From contig CM044314.1 in NCBI GenBank assembly GCA_024291935.2, positions 23,348,001 through 23,412,000 on the forward strand: DNA of 64,000 bases, written 5' to 3'. This DNA is from Okapia johnstoni (lineage: Eukaryota; Chordata; Mammalia; Artiodactyla; Giraffidae). Below the pieces are notes generated by a model. It was not told the DNA's origin, made no database searches, and saw only the letters and a list, made by a program, of their open reading frames with translations. The translations under genes were made by a program, and so were the position numbers. This document shows, in pieces, positions 22,476 to 33,117 of the stretch (the first letter of the stretch is position 1; each line of letters opens with the position of its first letter).

Positions 22476-22974
22476 TGCCTGCCACCTCACAAAATGCCCT
22501 TCCATGAACTTGAGGCCTTTCCTTCACTAGGCATGACCTCTAACCTGTAGTGTCTCCTGGAGGGGCATTTATGTTATCCCATGAAGCTAACACATTCCCT
22601 AGGCCCATACAAGGCATCACTGGATCTGTGAAGCCTTCATGTTCACCTGCCTTGTCCTCTCCCCTTCTCCTGCCACTCTCAAAGATATTGTATACATTAT
22701 TTAAAACAGAATCATCAAATTTTTGCTTCTAGTAATGATTAATTAGTTCATTTGAAATAAAACTCTGACTGGGATCAAGATAAGAGCCAAATACAATATG
22801 AAAACATGAGTTTGAACACATCAGAAACCTACAGGTAAAGCTGAGAATTACTGAGCTGGATCAGAGTAAAGAAGAGGGGCTCAGTTGGCACTGCTTTCTC
22901 CTGAGGTAGGTGTGGGGGGGTGGCTTCCAGTTTTTAAGACAGATGAGAGGTAAGGTAGCACATTTAACAGACTT
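22476..22974. other. Single-copy stretch, no recognised gene
   Basis: No repeat or coding signal recognised. Confidence 0.45.
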
Positions 22975-24175
22975 GAAGAGTAGTAACTAAAGGCAAAGTA
23001 TGGACAGACTATAAAGCCATGGAAACACTGGCCAGGGTGAAAGGAAATTCTTTTTACTACATGGCACTGGGTCAGTTGGAGATGCAGAGAAGTAGAAGGA
23101 AATCAGTGTCACCTCACACCATACACATACTTGCAGCTCTAAATTTGAAAGGCAACACAACAAATGTTTCAGTAAAAAATATATTTTCTTGAACATAAGA
23201 TAGAAAAAGAGAAATAAAGCAAGACACAAAAAGCATTAACCATAAAGAGAAAGATTTGATCAATTGTACTACAGTAATCCTAAAACCTTGTATCAAAAAA
23301 AAAAAAAAACAGTAGGAAGGGAACAGATAAACCATAAAAGGTAAGGAGACCTCTGCAGTGAATTGACCTTACAAAAGGCTCTTTCCCAGTGTGTATAAGG
23401 ATTTCTACAAACTGATTAAGAAAATTACAGTCAGAAAATTGAGCAAGAGATTTTAAATGGATAAATCTATGAACAGGTACTTGAGGTTATTAATAATTAA
23501 GAAAAATTAAAATCACAATGCAATGGCCCTATACACACCAGAATGGCCAGATGAAAAAGTCAGACAACCCCACAGCTTTGGTGTAATGTGAAGGTCCAGA
23601 GCTCTCACACACCATGGTAAGGGGTGTCCATTAGTACCACCACTTTGGAAGACAGCTTGGCATCATTAAAGTCAAGGACACTAATAAAGTAGGACCCAAC
23701 TGATGTACGTATGCATGTTCCCAACAGAATAGTATAGTTATGTACACCAAAAGCTTTATGCAGTAATACTTATTGTAGCAGTATTTATTACAGCCCCAAA
23801 CTGAAAATAACTCAAATGTATTTCAAGGATGGAAATATATTTACAAGGTGCTGTGCTAGACAGGAATGAAAAGGAAAAACCTATAGCAAGCCAGATACAA
23901 AAGAATACTTCCTGCGTGCTTTCATTAAGATAAAAATCAAAACCAGCAAAACTAAACCATAGTATTTAGTTGCTAAAGGAAGCAAGGAAATGATTTCTAT
24001 CAAAGGATAATTGTTACTTTTAGGGACGGAGGCAAATGGAAGGTCCTCCGGGAGAAGCAATATTATCATTCTTGACCTGGGTATTTGCTATGCAAGTATT
24101 TACTGTGCGATAAACTATCTTGATTCTGCAATAATTTTCTGGTTGTGTTTTATATTTCACAATAAAAGGAAAATT
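22975..24175 (+). mobile_element. Old L1M, ORF2 end and 3' UTR, sense
   Basis: Sense-strand landmarks in order: aaattgagcaagagatttta, aaatcacaatgcaatggccc, ccactttggaagacagcttg, tattgtagcagtatttatta, cagccccaaactgaaaataa, agccagatacaaaagaatac and a 3' end with cacaataaaaggaaaat. These are the typical last 700 bp of L1 ORF2 plus 3' UTR, but stops and indels leave no usable frame. An A(15) run at about 23297-23311 lies inside the left part. Confidence 0.8.
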
Positions 24176-24649
24176 TTGCATCAACATCATTCAACAAAGC
24201 CACAGGGAATAAGTTGCCTGGCTTCTTACTCTCCAGGCCTTTGTATTATTCCTATGCCTTTGTATTTATGATTTATTATTATAATGTGCATTTATTCATA
24301 TCAGTGGCCCATGATGAGCCACTTGATATTCTCACTGAGTATCAGATCTCAGTGTTTACTCATAGACAAACAGTCCACCAGGCTGCTGTGTTTTTCCCAC
24401 TGGACACTATTGACCTCATAACTAGTCACGTCTCCTCATTTGGTTTCAGTGCAGGAAGTTTAGGACACCTGTAATCATTCAGGATGTAATTGCAAGCTTT
24501 TCTGTGAGTTGATCCTACTTAGGGCTTTATTATTTTTTTTACTCCTAATCTTTCTGTGTAACTTCCTCAATGGGTCTTTTGATCCTTTTTTATTGTGCGT
24601 ATTTTGATAAATAATTTTCTCTTTCTCCATCTTCTAGTAGTTTTTACAA
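24176..24649. other. AT-rich single-copy stretch
   Basis: No gene or repeat recognised. Confidence 0.45.
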
Positions 24650-25000
24650 GTAGTACTGTCTCAATTGTCTTTTACTGTGCTACCAACAACACTAAAATTT
24701 AATGAGCTAAAACAATGATTATTCTTCATGACTCATGCATGACTCAGCTACCTGAGCTGGAACATCCAAGGTGGTTTCTTTAGTCAGCTGAGCATTTTTT
24801 CCCTCCACGTGGTTTTCCCAGCAGGGTAGCTGCATCTCTACATGGGACTGAGGGCACCAAGAGACAATGTCCTGAAAGAGCTCAGCATCCAAGCTCTTAC
24901 CAAGCCTCTTTGTCATGCTTGCTGATGTTGCATTGGTCAGAGCAAGACATGAATAAGTTCACTGGGAGAGGCAACATGAGAATGTGAAGATCAGGGCTCA
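24650..25000 (-). mobile_element. MLT1-like LTR, antisense
   Basis: tgtgctaccaacaacactaa and aatttaatgagctaaaacaa are the antisense form of the MLT1 3' end (TAAGCCACTAAGTTTTGGGG type). They are followed by ttcatgactcatgcatgact and a loosely matching remainder. Strongly diverged. Confidence 0.5.
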
Positions 25001-25415
25001 TCAGGGGCCACCAATATGAATACATGTACATCATAATAATAAATCATAAATATATCATAAATACAAAGGCAAAGGAATAATCAAATACTTATATTCAAGA
25101 ATATATGGTACAGCAATAAAAAGATTTCAAATATTTGTATACTTGTCTGCACATTTTGCCTTTTTGATGATCTGACCAAAAGTTCACAAGGGTCAAAAGG
25201 TACATTGGATACACACTCTCCATTCATAGCATAGCTTACTAGAAAGCATTCCAAGAGTAGGCATTTTTATGAAGACTGCAACACATACACCTCAGAAGTG
25301 GGAGGTCCAAGTGGGAAGTATTGGGTTCCATGTATGTACCATTAAAGGGCACAGCCACATTGAAAACTGTACAGTAAGCTGAGGAATTTGGGGCCTGGGA
25401 TTTGGGGGCTCCTGC
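25001..25415. other. AT-rich then single-copy sequence
   Basis: An ATAATAAAT-type AT-rich run at about 25020-25070, then ordinary sequence up to the LTR. No gene. Confidence 0.5.
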
Positions 25416-26295
25416 TGAAAGGTTGTTTCTGGACCACGAAAAGACAGCCAGGATTCTTGGTCTCCGGAGGAGAAGAATTCAATCTGGGGCCAGAGACGAG
25501 GCTTGATCGCTCAGAGCTTTCGTGTGATAAAGTTATACTAAAGTATAAAGGAGATAGAGAAAGCTTCTGACATAGGCATCAGAAGGGGGCAGAAAGAGTC
25601 CCTCCCTGCTAGTCTTCAGCTGGATGTTATATAGTCACTAGCAGTTTGTTAATGAAAGAAAGGAATGTCTTAAAACTCAGAATGGCACCAGGCAGCTCAT
25701 CCATAAGATGCATTTTGGTATAGTCTTGGCACCAGACAAGTTATCCCGGGCCATAAAACGATTGACTCGAACCTTGCAGAAAGGCAGATCATGCAAATAG
25801 TTTTGTTTACATAGATTAGGGGAACAATGTCTGAGTATAACATGCTGGTTTGTCAAGTAGGTTCTGAGCCGTTTGGTGGAACCGACTTGGAGACAGAGTT
25901 TGGGGTAAGTGCATAGTACATTAACATAGCTTAAGACAAACATTTCCATAAGAAAAATGCATTGGTTAACTCAAGGTTTGAGAATAGTTAACTTCAGGTG
26001 AAACCAGGTGTCATGGCAACACAGTATTTTAAGAGAAACTTCTTTGAAATTTGTATAGAGAAGGGAAAAAATATCGCTAGTTTGTTTCCTCCTGCCGATT
26101 AAGAGAGAGATAAAAATGTCTGACACTTGCAGCCTATTTCCTCCCTTTGGAGACCCCTGGCCTTCCTGCCTGTTACCTTCTTATGGCCGCCTTCCCTGAA
26201 TTCTGTCTATGACTCAGCACTGATCCTGAACTTCTCAGAGCATCCTTCCTGATTAAGCTGTCTCACTATTGGAAATCACTGCCTTGGTGTTTGAC
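25416..26295 (-). mobile_element. Endogenous retrovirus LTR, antisense (solo)
   Basis: On the minus strand the element starts TGTCAAACACC and ends AACAACCTTTCA, so it has TG...CA ends. It carries a TATATAA box (25627-25633), a degraded polyadenylation region about 90 bp further on (ACTTTAGTATAACTTTATCA where the family has AATAAA), and a U5 with CAAGCCTCGTCTCTGGCCCC and TTGAATTCTTCTCCTCCGGA. This is a ruminant ERV LTR type that I recognise as recurrent in bovid DNA; the formal name is not asserted. No gag, pol or env sequence adjoins it and no matching target duplication is visible, so it is a solo LTR with uncertain edges. Confidence 0.82.
25627..25633 (-). promoter_or_regulatory. TATA box of the antisense LTR
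   Basis: TATATAA on the minus strand, placed upstream of the R/U5-like region of the LTR. Any activity would point leftwards. Confidence 0.5.
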
Positions 26296-26869
26296 AGTGT
26301 CAACCCCAAAAGTGTAGGAATTACTGAAACTGTTCACCTGAACAAAATAAGAACATGAAAAAGTCCAATAATAAGGCATTATCCTCAGATAGGAGAACAG
26401 TGTAGCTGGGTGAAAAGTAGCTGAGTTTGTCAAAACTTTGAATCGTTAGTATGTGATCACCCAGGGGCTGCTTCCTGGAAAGCCTCTGCAGTCATCCCTT
26501 CCTTCCTCACCTTCCCTACCAAGCAGATCTGAATCCAGTGTCTGTGAACTTAGGTAACCAGAAGAGAGCTCCAGGCTGCATGATATTTACACTGCTGAAC
26601 AGTTCAGGCTGCTGAGTTATCTTTCTTGTTGGAATTTTCATAGAGCTGCCAACAGACACTCATCATCAGCTCCACTCCTCTTCTTGCCTGTCTAAGGTGT
26701 GTACCATCACTTCCCCGAGGTAGAGTGGTCCCCACACAAGATACTGCCAAAGGCATCTTTTTCTGTGCTCCATATAAAGACATGCTTCCTAAATGATGCT
26801 GGCAACACTGTTTAAACGACCAATAAGTGTATTTTAAAAGTCCTTTCATTTGGCCAAAGTCAGGGAACC
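26296..26869. other. Single-copy stretch, no recognised gene
   Basis: No domain-bearing frame; an 81-codon minus frame at 26604-26849 is unrecognised. Confidence 0.45.
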
Positions 26870-27075
26870 AACCATTTGTGAGGATTTATTATATGCCAGA
26901 TGCTTTATCACCTGTCTTAATCCTCACAATGTTTGAGAGATATCACTGTGCCTATATTCACAGCTGTGCAAACTGAGGTGCAGGAAGGTTAAGTCACTCA
27001 GCCAAGATCTCAAAGCTAATAAGAAGAGGAAAGAGGACTAAATCTGCCTCTCTTTAAACAGGAACCTAATTCTTT
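26870..27075 (+). mobile_element. MIR SINE
   Basis: Good order of MIR blocks: ggatttattatatgccagat, gctttatcacctgtcttaat, cctcacaatgtttg, ctgtgcaaactgaggtgcag, gaaggttaagtcactcagcc. Confidence 0.82.
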
Positions 27076-27339
27076 CTTCCCATTTACCATTCTCCTAGGC
27101 ACCGTACCTAGCCCAGAATTCAGAAACGAGCCTGGGCTAGTGTTTAGATCAGTTCCACCCGATAAAAATATAATGCAGTCACAGATGTGGGACACATTTG
27201 ATATTTTGAATTTTCTAGTAGACACACAGAAAAATTAAAACAAAGTAAAATGAATTTCAATATGTAAGGAAATATTATCTCATCATGCAGTCAATGTGAA
27301 ACATTACTAGTGAGAATTTCACTTTCCTTTTGTACCATA

Positions 27340-27522
27340 GGGCTTCCCTGGTGCGTCAGATGGTAAAGAATCTGCTTGCAATACAGGAGACCAAGGTTCA
27401 ATCCCTGGGTAGGGAAGATTCCCTGGAGAAGGGAATGGCTATCCACTCCAGTATTCTTGCCTGGAGAATCCCATGAGCAGAAGAGCCTGGAGGGCTACAG
27501 TCCATGGGATCACAAAAAAGTC
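27340..27522 (+). mobile_element. Bov-tA SINE, 3'-truncated
   Basis: tRNA-Glu-like head gggcttccctggtgcgtcag with B-box gaccaaggttcaatccc, then the Bov-A body to catgggatcacaaaaaagtc. The gacacgactgagcgac tail is missing. Confidence 0.92.
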
Positions 27523-27955
27523 CATATGTAACCATCCCAACTTAGAGTAGCCACATTTCAAACAGTATTGGCCCTATGGGCTTCTGGCTGCCCTATTGGG
27601 CAATGCAGGTCTTGGTGCTTTGAGACATCATAGTTTCTCAGAAAGTGTTCAAACCAATGTTGACTATAAAGGTGTATTCGTTCTCCAAACCACATGGATG
27701 TGAGTGGGTACAGGAAGAAAAAAAAATTAGATATGATTGAAATCAACCAAAAGTAAACTACCATACCTCCTACAAGTTCACAAAGCTGAAAGTCTGAGAT
27801 CCAGCCTGAGCTCCAGCCACCAGGGCTTCTTTTACCCAAAGACGCTAAAGTCCTAAGAGCTTTGGGAGAAGCATACTGGAAAATGTTCCTGAGAAATATT
27901 CTGATCTGCCTAAAATATTTGAGCTATGTTGAAAGAAGAAAAATAAAACAGCTCT
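27523..27955. other. Single-copy stretch, no recognised gene
   Basis: A 93-codon minus frame (27558-27839) contains a hydrophobic run encoded by an A-rich tract; not recognised. Confidence 0.45.
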
Positions 27956-27964
27956 ACTGACCTG

Positions 27965-28234
27965 GAGAAGGCAATGGCACCCCACTCCAGTACTCTTGCC
28001 TGGAAAATCCCATGGACGGAGGAGCCTGGTAGGCTGCAGTCCATAGGGTCGGTAAGAGTCGGACACGACTGAGTGACTTCACTTTCACTTTTCCCTTTCA
28101 TGCTCTGGAGAGGGAAATGGCAACCCACTCCAGTATTCTTGCCTGGAGAATCCCAGGGACGGCGGAGCCTGGTGGGTTGCCGTCTATGGGGTCGCAGAGT
28201 CGGACATGACTGAAGCGACTTAGCAACAGCAGCA
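27965..28234 (+). mobile_element. Bov-A2 SINE with TSD
   Basis: Both Bov-A units present (gagaaggcaatggcacccca; gagagggaaatggcaaccca), joined by the cactttcac linker, ending gactgaagcgacttagcaac. An 11-bp duplication actgacctgga flanks it (27956-27966 and 28235-28245; the last bases overlap the element start). Confidence 0.95.
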
Positions 28235-28375
28235 ACTGACCTGGAATCTAAGAAATTAATTTTTTTGCTCTTTTTTGTTTCAATACTTGGGGCTGTTTTA
28301 GGAGAGAAAATCCATCAGATATTTGATATAGATTAATAGACCAGTAACACTGAAGAAGTTGAACTTGAACGGTTC

Positions 28376-28722
28376 TATGAAGACCTACAAGACCTATTAG
28401 AACTAACACCTAAAACAGATGTCCTTTTCATTATAGGGGACTGGAATGCAAAAGTAGGAAGTCAGGAAACACCTGGAGTAACGGGCAAATTTGGCCTTGG
28501 AGTACAGAATGAAGCAGGGCAAAGGCTAATAGAGTTTTGCCAAGAGAATGCACTGGTCTTAGCAAACACCCTCTTCCAACAACACAAGAGAAGACTCTAC
28601 ACATGGACATCACCAGATGGTCAACATCAAAATCAGATTGATTATATTCTTTGCAGCCAAAGATGGAGAAGCTCTACAGTGTCAGCAAAAACAAGACCGA
28701 GAGCAGACTGTGGCTCGGTATG
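28376..28722 (+). pseudogene. BovB endonuclease (APE-type) C-terminal remnant
   Basis: Open for about 115 codons in one phase: YEDLQDLLELTPKTDVLFII, then GDWNAKVG (28436-28459), a landmark of APE-like LINE endonucleases, FGLGVQNEAGQRLIEFCQEN, and SPDGQHQNQIDYILCSQRWR (from 28610). It ends at RADCGS where the family continues with an Asp-His pair of the active site. That last catalytic motif is removed by the internal deletion, and the N-terminal half of the domain is absent through 5' truncation. The enzyme would nick target DNA to prime reverse transcription; this copy cannot. Confidence 0.9.
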
Positions 28723-28723
28723 A

Positions 28724-30252
28724 TTATTCACCTAGAGCCAGACATCCTGGAATGTGAAGTCAAGTGGGCCTTAGAAAGCATCACTATGAACAAAATTAGT
28801 GGAGGTGATGGAAATCCACTTGAGCTATTTCAAATCCTGAAAGATGATGCTGTGAAAATACTGCACTCAATATGTCAGCAAATATGGAAAACTCAGCAGT
28901 GGCCACAGGACTGGAAAAGGTCAGTTTTCATTCCAATCCCAAAGAAAGGCAACGCCAAAGAATGCTCAAACTACCCCGCACAATTGCACTCATCTCACAC
29001 GCTAGTAAAGTAATGCTCAAAATTCTCCAAGCCAGGCTTTAGCAATACGTGAATCGTGAACTTTCAGATGTTCAAGCTGGTTTTAGAAAAGGCAGAGGAA
29101 CCAGACATCAAATTGCCAACATCTGCTGGATCATCAAAAAAGCAAGAGAGTTCCAGAAAAACATCTATTTCTGCTTTATTGACTATGCCAAAGCCTTTGA
29201 CTGTGTGGATCACAATAAACTGTGGACAATTCTGAAAGAGATGGGAATACCAGACCATCTGACCTGTCTCTTGAGAAACCTATACGCAGGTCAGGAAGCA
29301 ACAGTTAGAACTGAACGTGGAAAAACAGACTGGTTCCAAATAGGAAAAGGAGTACGTCAAGGCTATATATTGTCACCCTGTTTATTTAACTTATATGCAG
29401 AGTACATCATAATGAAACACTGGGCTGGAAGAAACACAAGCTGGAATCAAGATTGCTGGGAGAAATATCAATAACTTCAGATTTGCAGATGACACCACCC
29501 TTATGGCAGAAAGTGAAGAAGAACTAAAGAGCCTCTTGATGAAAGTGAAAGAGGCGAGTGAAAAAGTTGGCTTAAAGCTCCACATTCAGAAAACTAAGAT
29601 CATGGCATCTGGTCCCATCACTTCATGGGAAATAGATGGGGAAACATTGGAAACAGTGTCAGACTTTATTTTTTTGAGCTCCAGAATCACTGCTGATGGT
29701 GACTGCAGCCATGAAATTAAAAGACGCTTACTCCTTGGAAAGAAGGTTATGACCAGCCTCGATAGTATATTGAAAAGCAGGGACATTACTTTGCCAACAA
29801 AGGTCCGTCTAGTCAAGGCTATGTTTTTTCCAGTAGTCATGTGCAGATGTGAGAGTTGGACTATAAAGAAAGCTGAGCGCCGAAGAATTGATGCTTTTGA
29901 GCTGTGGTGTTGGAGAAGACTCTTGAGAGTCCCTTGGACTGCAAGAAGATCCAACCAGTCCATCCTAAAGGAGATCAGTCCTGGGTGTTCATTGGAAGGG
30001 CTGATGTTGAAGCTGAAACTCCAATATTCTGGCCACCTGATGCGAAGAGTTAACTCATTGGAAAAGACCCTAATGCTGGGAAAGGTTGGGGGCAGGAGGA
30101 GAAGGGGACGACAGAAGATGAGATGGCTGGATGGCATCACCAACTCTATGGACATGGGTTTGGGTAGACTCCGGGAGTTGGTGATGGACAGGGAGGCCTG
30201 GCGTGCTGTGATTCATGGGGTTGCAAAGAGTCGGACACGACTGAGCGACTGA
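28724..30252 (+). pseudogene. BovB reverse transcriptase remnant
   Basis: RT of the RTE clade in three pieces. Piece one (to about 28976): LEPDILECEVKWALESI, LKDDAVKILHSICQQIWKTQ, KRSVFIPIPKKG. Two extra C bases near 28976 shift the frame, and a TAG at 29040-29042 replaces a Gln codon. Piece two (29049 on): QAGFRKGRGTRHQIANI, motif A FIDYAKAFD with its Asp at 29181, and GVRQGYILSPCLFNLYAEYI. An indel near 29410 shifts the frame again. Piece three holds motif C as FADD (29482-29493) instead of YADD, then a 249-codon open frame with [19 protein letters not shown] and [16 protein letters not shown], ending in KSRTRLSD and a stop at the family position. Confidence 0.94.
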
Positions 30253-30261
30253 ACTGAACTG

Positions 30262-30917
30262 AGTAGTCCTTAGATAGAAACATAATCAGCATCAATAAAT
30301 AAGACCAATAAGACTAATGAAGGTCAACTTTGATTCTAATCAGGGACAAGTAGTCTCAGTGACACTGATTAGGATGAATGTTCCTGCTGTGTTTTCTCAG
30401 AGGATTTTCTTCCATTATCTGTGATGCAAGAAGGCAGAAGAAGATGAATGGAAACACTAAAGCACTGTTAGCCAAGACTTTTGTTGATTGCCCAACAATG
30501 AAAAACAGAGTAGTTGAGGGAAGCCCTCCTCCAAACTAATTAGAGAAGTCAAGAGAAAAAAAAGTTAGACTTGACTAACAAGCAGAAGATAGAAAAGTGG
30601 CGGCCATGTCTTTAGAACCAGCCTGGAGATCACACAGCCTGGAGAGCAATACATTGTCAGATAGTGCGGGAGGAGGGCTGCAAATCAAATGTGTTACAAT
30701 GATGGCTAGAAGTCAAGCTACACTTATCTATTTAGCACCTCCTTGGTATGTGCCAGATTTTGTGTGCTAGAGACACAATGATGCTGACCTTTAAGGATAT
30801 ACAATAAAATAAAGAATGAAACAGTCCTAAGTATTTGAAATATTGACAAGTACTGAATGTCTGTGTAATTGTATCTCAGGATACAGCTATAACCATTTTA
30901 CACTATTTTAATTATAT
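30262..30917. other. AT-rich stretch, no recognised gene
   Basis: Unassigned sequence; 30725-30830 weakly resembles the old tatttattgagcacct-type repeats. No gene. Confidence 0.4.
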
Positions 30918-30926
30918 GTAAGTGGT

Positions 30927-31151
30927 GATGATGGTGATGGTGGTGGTTTAGTCACTAACTCATGCCCAACTCTTGCGACCCCATGGGCTTTAGCCTGCCA
31001 GGCTCCTCTGTCCATGGGATTCTCTAGGCAAGAATACTGGAGTGGGTTGCCATTTCCTTCTCCAAGGGATCTTCCCAACCCAGGAACTGAACCCAGGTCT
31101 CCTAAATTGCAGACAGATTCTTTCCCAACTGAGCTACAAGGGAAGCCCCAA
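30927..31151 (-). mobile_element. Bov-tA SINE with TSD and GATGGT tail
   Basis: Antisense Bov-tA: tcatgcccaactcttgcgac to ctgagctacaagggaagccc. Its 3' tail is a (GATGGT)n-like run at 30927-30945. The duplication gtaagtggt lies at 30918-30926 and 31152-31160, so the simple repeat falls inside the inserted unit. Confidence 0.95.
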
Positions 31152-31160
31152 GTAAGTGGT

Positions 31161-32189
31161 AGTTTTCTAGGGGGAAAAAAAAATCCTTTATTTTTTGGCT
31201 TTATCCACCTAAGTTTATAATTTCTTGATAACATTTCCACTTTGGGTATATATAAACTCAGTAGATACAATAGTTCTCCTAGAAGGAGCTACTTCAATGA
31301 AGGAGTGATGAGAGACATTGAGTATTTCTCAGTGTCTCATGATGTATTTGCAAAACCATTCCCCTTGAGAAACAGTGGCTTAAAACAAAACATATCAGAA
31401 AACATGCTTAGTCTCTATCTTCAGGTTATTTGTGAATTACCAGGATGGATGCAGCAATCTACTAATAAAGGAGAGTGGATACACTAAAATAAGTGATTCT
31501 AAATTTAGCCTGAAACTCACAAGATCTGACTGTATCATAATGGCACAAAATCTTTGTTTCTCTGTTTCCTTCTGAGAGATCCAGCAACAACAAAGAATAT
31601 GGGAAAGAGAAATTACATCTCTGATGAGCCTAGAGATGTTCAAAGATCCAAACTATAAAATAAAAAGAAGGGCTGTCCACCACAGTTGTCGATCAGGATG
31701 CTGGAGACATGGGAGGGAGGACATTGGAGAAGCTTTCTCAAAGTGATGTGCTTGAAATACCACCCACCAACCAACCCCCTTGTCTGCAGTAATGGGAATA
31801 GAAAAGCAGATGTGTCATGCTATACCACCCTCTGTGTAAGTACTTAAGAAGTTGGAAAGGCAGAGAAGCAAGCCATGTTTGCTGGGAGCAGTTTGCTGAA
31901 GAGGGCTGGAAAATAGAGATTTTGAGCTGTGAGCTGAAATCTCTGCAGGAGGGAAAAACAAAGGCTAAAATAACTCTATGACACACACAAGCCTTTTTGG
32001 TCACCCAAAGTGACCAGAAATGTTTGAACCCAACCAGATGGTTGTTTAATTTAAGAAGCAAGAAGGAAAAACATTTTTCATACTTGTAATAGAGAAACTG
32101 CTACTGGAGACACTTGAGACAAAGACTAGATGAATGAGAAGTCATGGCAGAAAGTCGGCTCTGAGTATCGTATGTTTTATTGTCGGACT
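31161..32189. other. Single-copy stretch, no recognised gene
   Basis: Minus frame of 107 codons at 31738-32061 and shorter frames; no recognisable motif. Confidence 0.45.
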
Positions 32190-32201
32190 AAGACTAAAGC
32201 A

Positions 32202-32415
32202 GGGCTGCCCTGGTGGTTCAGTGGCAAAGAATCGCCTACCAGTGCAGAAGATGTGGGTTCAATCCCTGAGTGGGGAAGATCCCCTGGAGAAGGAAATGGC
32301 AACCCACTCTAGTATTCTTGCCTGGGAAGTCCCACACACATAGGAGCCCGGCAGGCTACAGTCCATGGGGTTGCAAAAGAGTCGGACACAATTTAGCAAC
32401 TAAACAACAGCATCA
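32202..32415 (+). mobile_element. Bov-tA SINE with TSD
   Basis: Complete from gggctgccctggtggttcag to gacacaatttagcaactaaa and an ACAGC tail. Flanked by aagactaaagca (32190-32201) and aagacgaaagca (32416-32427), one mismatch. Confidence 0.95.
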
Positions 32416-32493
32416 AAGACGAAAGCAAAATTAGGATTATGGATACGTAACGGAAGGCGACAGAAGTGTCATAATGTGGTAGGTGGGAGTGCT

Positions 32494-32521
32494 AGTCACT
32501 CAGTCATGTCCAGCTCTTTGT
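32494..32521 (-). mobile_element. BovB/Bov-A tail scrap, antisense
   Basis: agtcactcagtcatgtccag followed by ctctttgtg is the reverse complement of the shared 3' terminus. Only the end is present. Confidence 0.65.
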
Positions 32522-32647
32522 GGAGTGGTAACATAATCACTTTTTTCAAATGCCAGTGATACATAAAAAGTGACCATTTAATACAACACACAGAAAACCT
32601 CAATGTAACCCAGAAATCAAACATAAGCATCAACATCATTCTCTGAT

Positions 32648-32856
32648 AGTTGTTATTTAGTCGCTAAGCCATATCTGGCTCTTTTGCCACCCCATGGACT
32701 GTAGCCCTCCAGGCTCCTCTGTCCCTGGAATTTCCCAGGCAAAAATACTGGAATGTGTTGCCATTTCCTTCTCCAGGGATCTTGCTGACCCATGAATCAG
32801 ACTTGTGTCTCCTGCTTGCAGGAGAATTCTTTACCACTGAGCCACCTGGGAAGCCC
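32648..32856 (-). mobile_element. Bov-tA SINE with perfect TSD
   Basis: Full antisense Bov-tA ending in gagccacctgggaagccc. A perfect 12-bp duplication tcattctctgat is found at 32636-32647 and 32857-32868. Confidence 0.97.
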
Positions 32857-32949
32857 TCATTCTCTGATCAAACTGCAGTAAAAGAAAAAAATAAAATAAC
32901 AAAAACAAGGAAAAAAAGAGCCATAAACAAACAGCCCCTGTGATCTGGA

Positions 32950-33105
32950 ATTTTTTTAACCCATCTTTTAACCAATTCTTAACTCAAAAGGGAAATTAAA
33001 AGCAAATAGCAAAATACCTAGACTGACAATAATAAAAGCTCAACATACCAGGACTTATTAATTACACCTAAAGAAGTACTCAGAGAACTTTTATAGCTTT
33101 GAATA
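32950..33105 (+). mobile_element. Old L1 ORF2 internal fragment
   Basis: aaaagggaaattaaaagcaa, tgacaataataaaagctcaa, cataccaggacttatta and ctcagagaacttttatagct follow the L1 ORF2 middle region (acaacataccaaaacttatg, agagggaaatttatagc). Short and full of stops. Confidence 0.6.
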
Positions 33106-33117
33106 ACATATTATATT

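Larger units (their letters stand above)
28338..30261 (+). mobile_element. Longest BovB LINE copy, internally deleted
   Basis: About 1.9 kb of BovB in sense, from within the endonuclease domain (ccagtaacactgaagaag) to the complete 3' end (gagtcggacacgactgagcg then actgaactgaactga). Order: endonuclease C-terminal half, a junction at about 28718-28723, then RT N-terminal flank, RT core and C-terminus. From family layout the deletion removes roughly 200 codons between the two domains. Several frame breaks separate the coding pieces. The low divergence of the last 750 bp suggests a fairly young copy. No clear target duplication was found. Confidence 0.95.

Noticed and set aside
22020..22550. 176-codon plus-strand open frame
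   Set aside because: It runs through an old LTR-like repeat (TTAAGCCA type) and its product shows no domain.
27340..27420. tRNA gene (A and B box-like sequence at SINE heads, here and in every Bov-tA and CHR copy)
   Set aside because: The sequence is the tRNA-Glu-derived head of a SINE continuing into a SINE body; there is no complete cloverleaf.
28338..30261. Active BovB element
   Set aside because: It is 5'-truncated, has lost the end of the endonuclease, and carries a nonsense codon and at least two frameshifts.
28310..30280. Target-site duplication of the longest BovB
   Set aside because: atagattaatag on the left and tagatagaaaca on the right are both A/T-rich but do not align as a duplication.
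32487..32530. Target duplication around the 28-bp BovB tail scrap
   Set aside because: gtgggagtg and gtggagtgg are only loosely alike in G-rich sequence; chance is likely.
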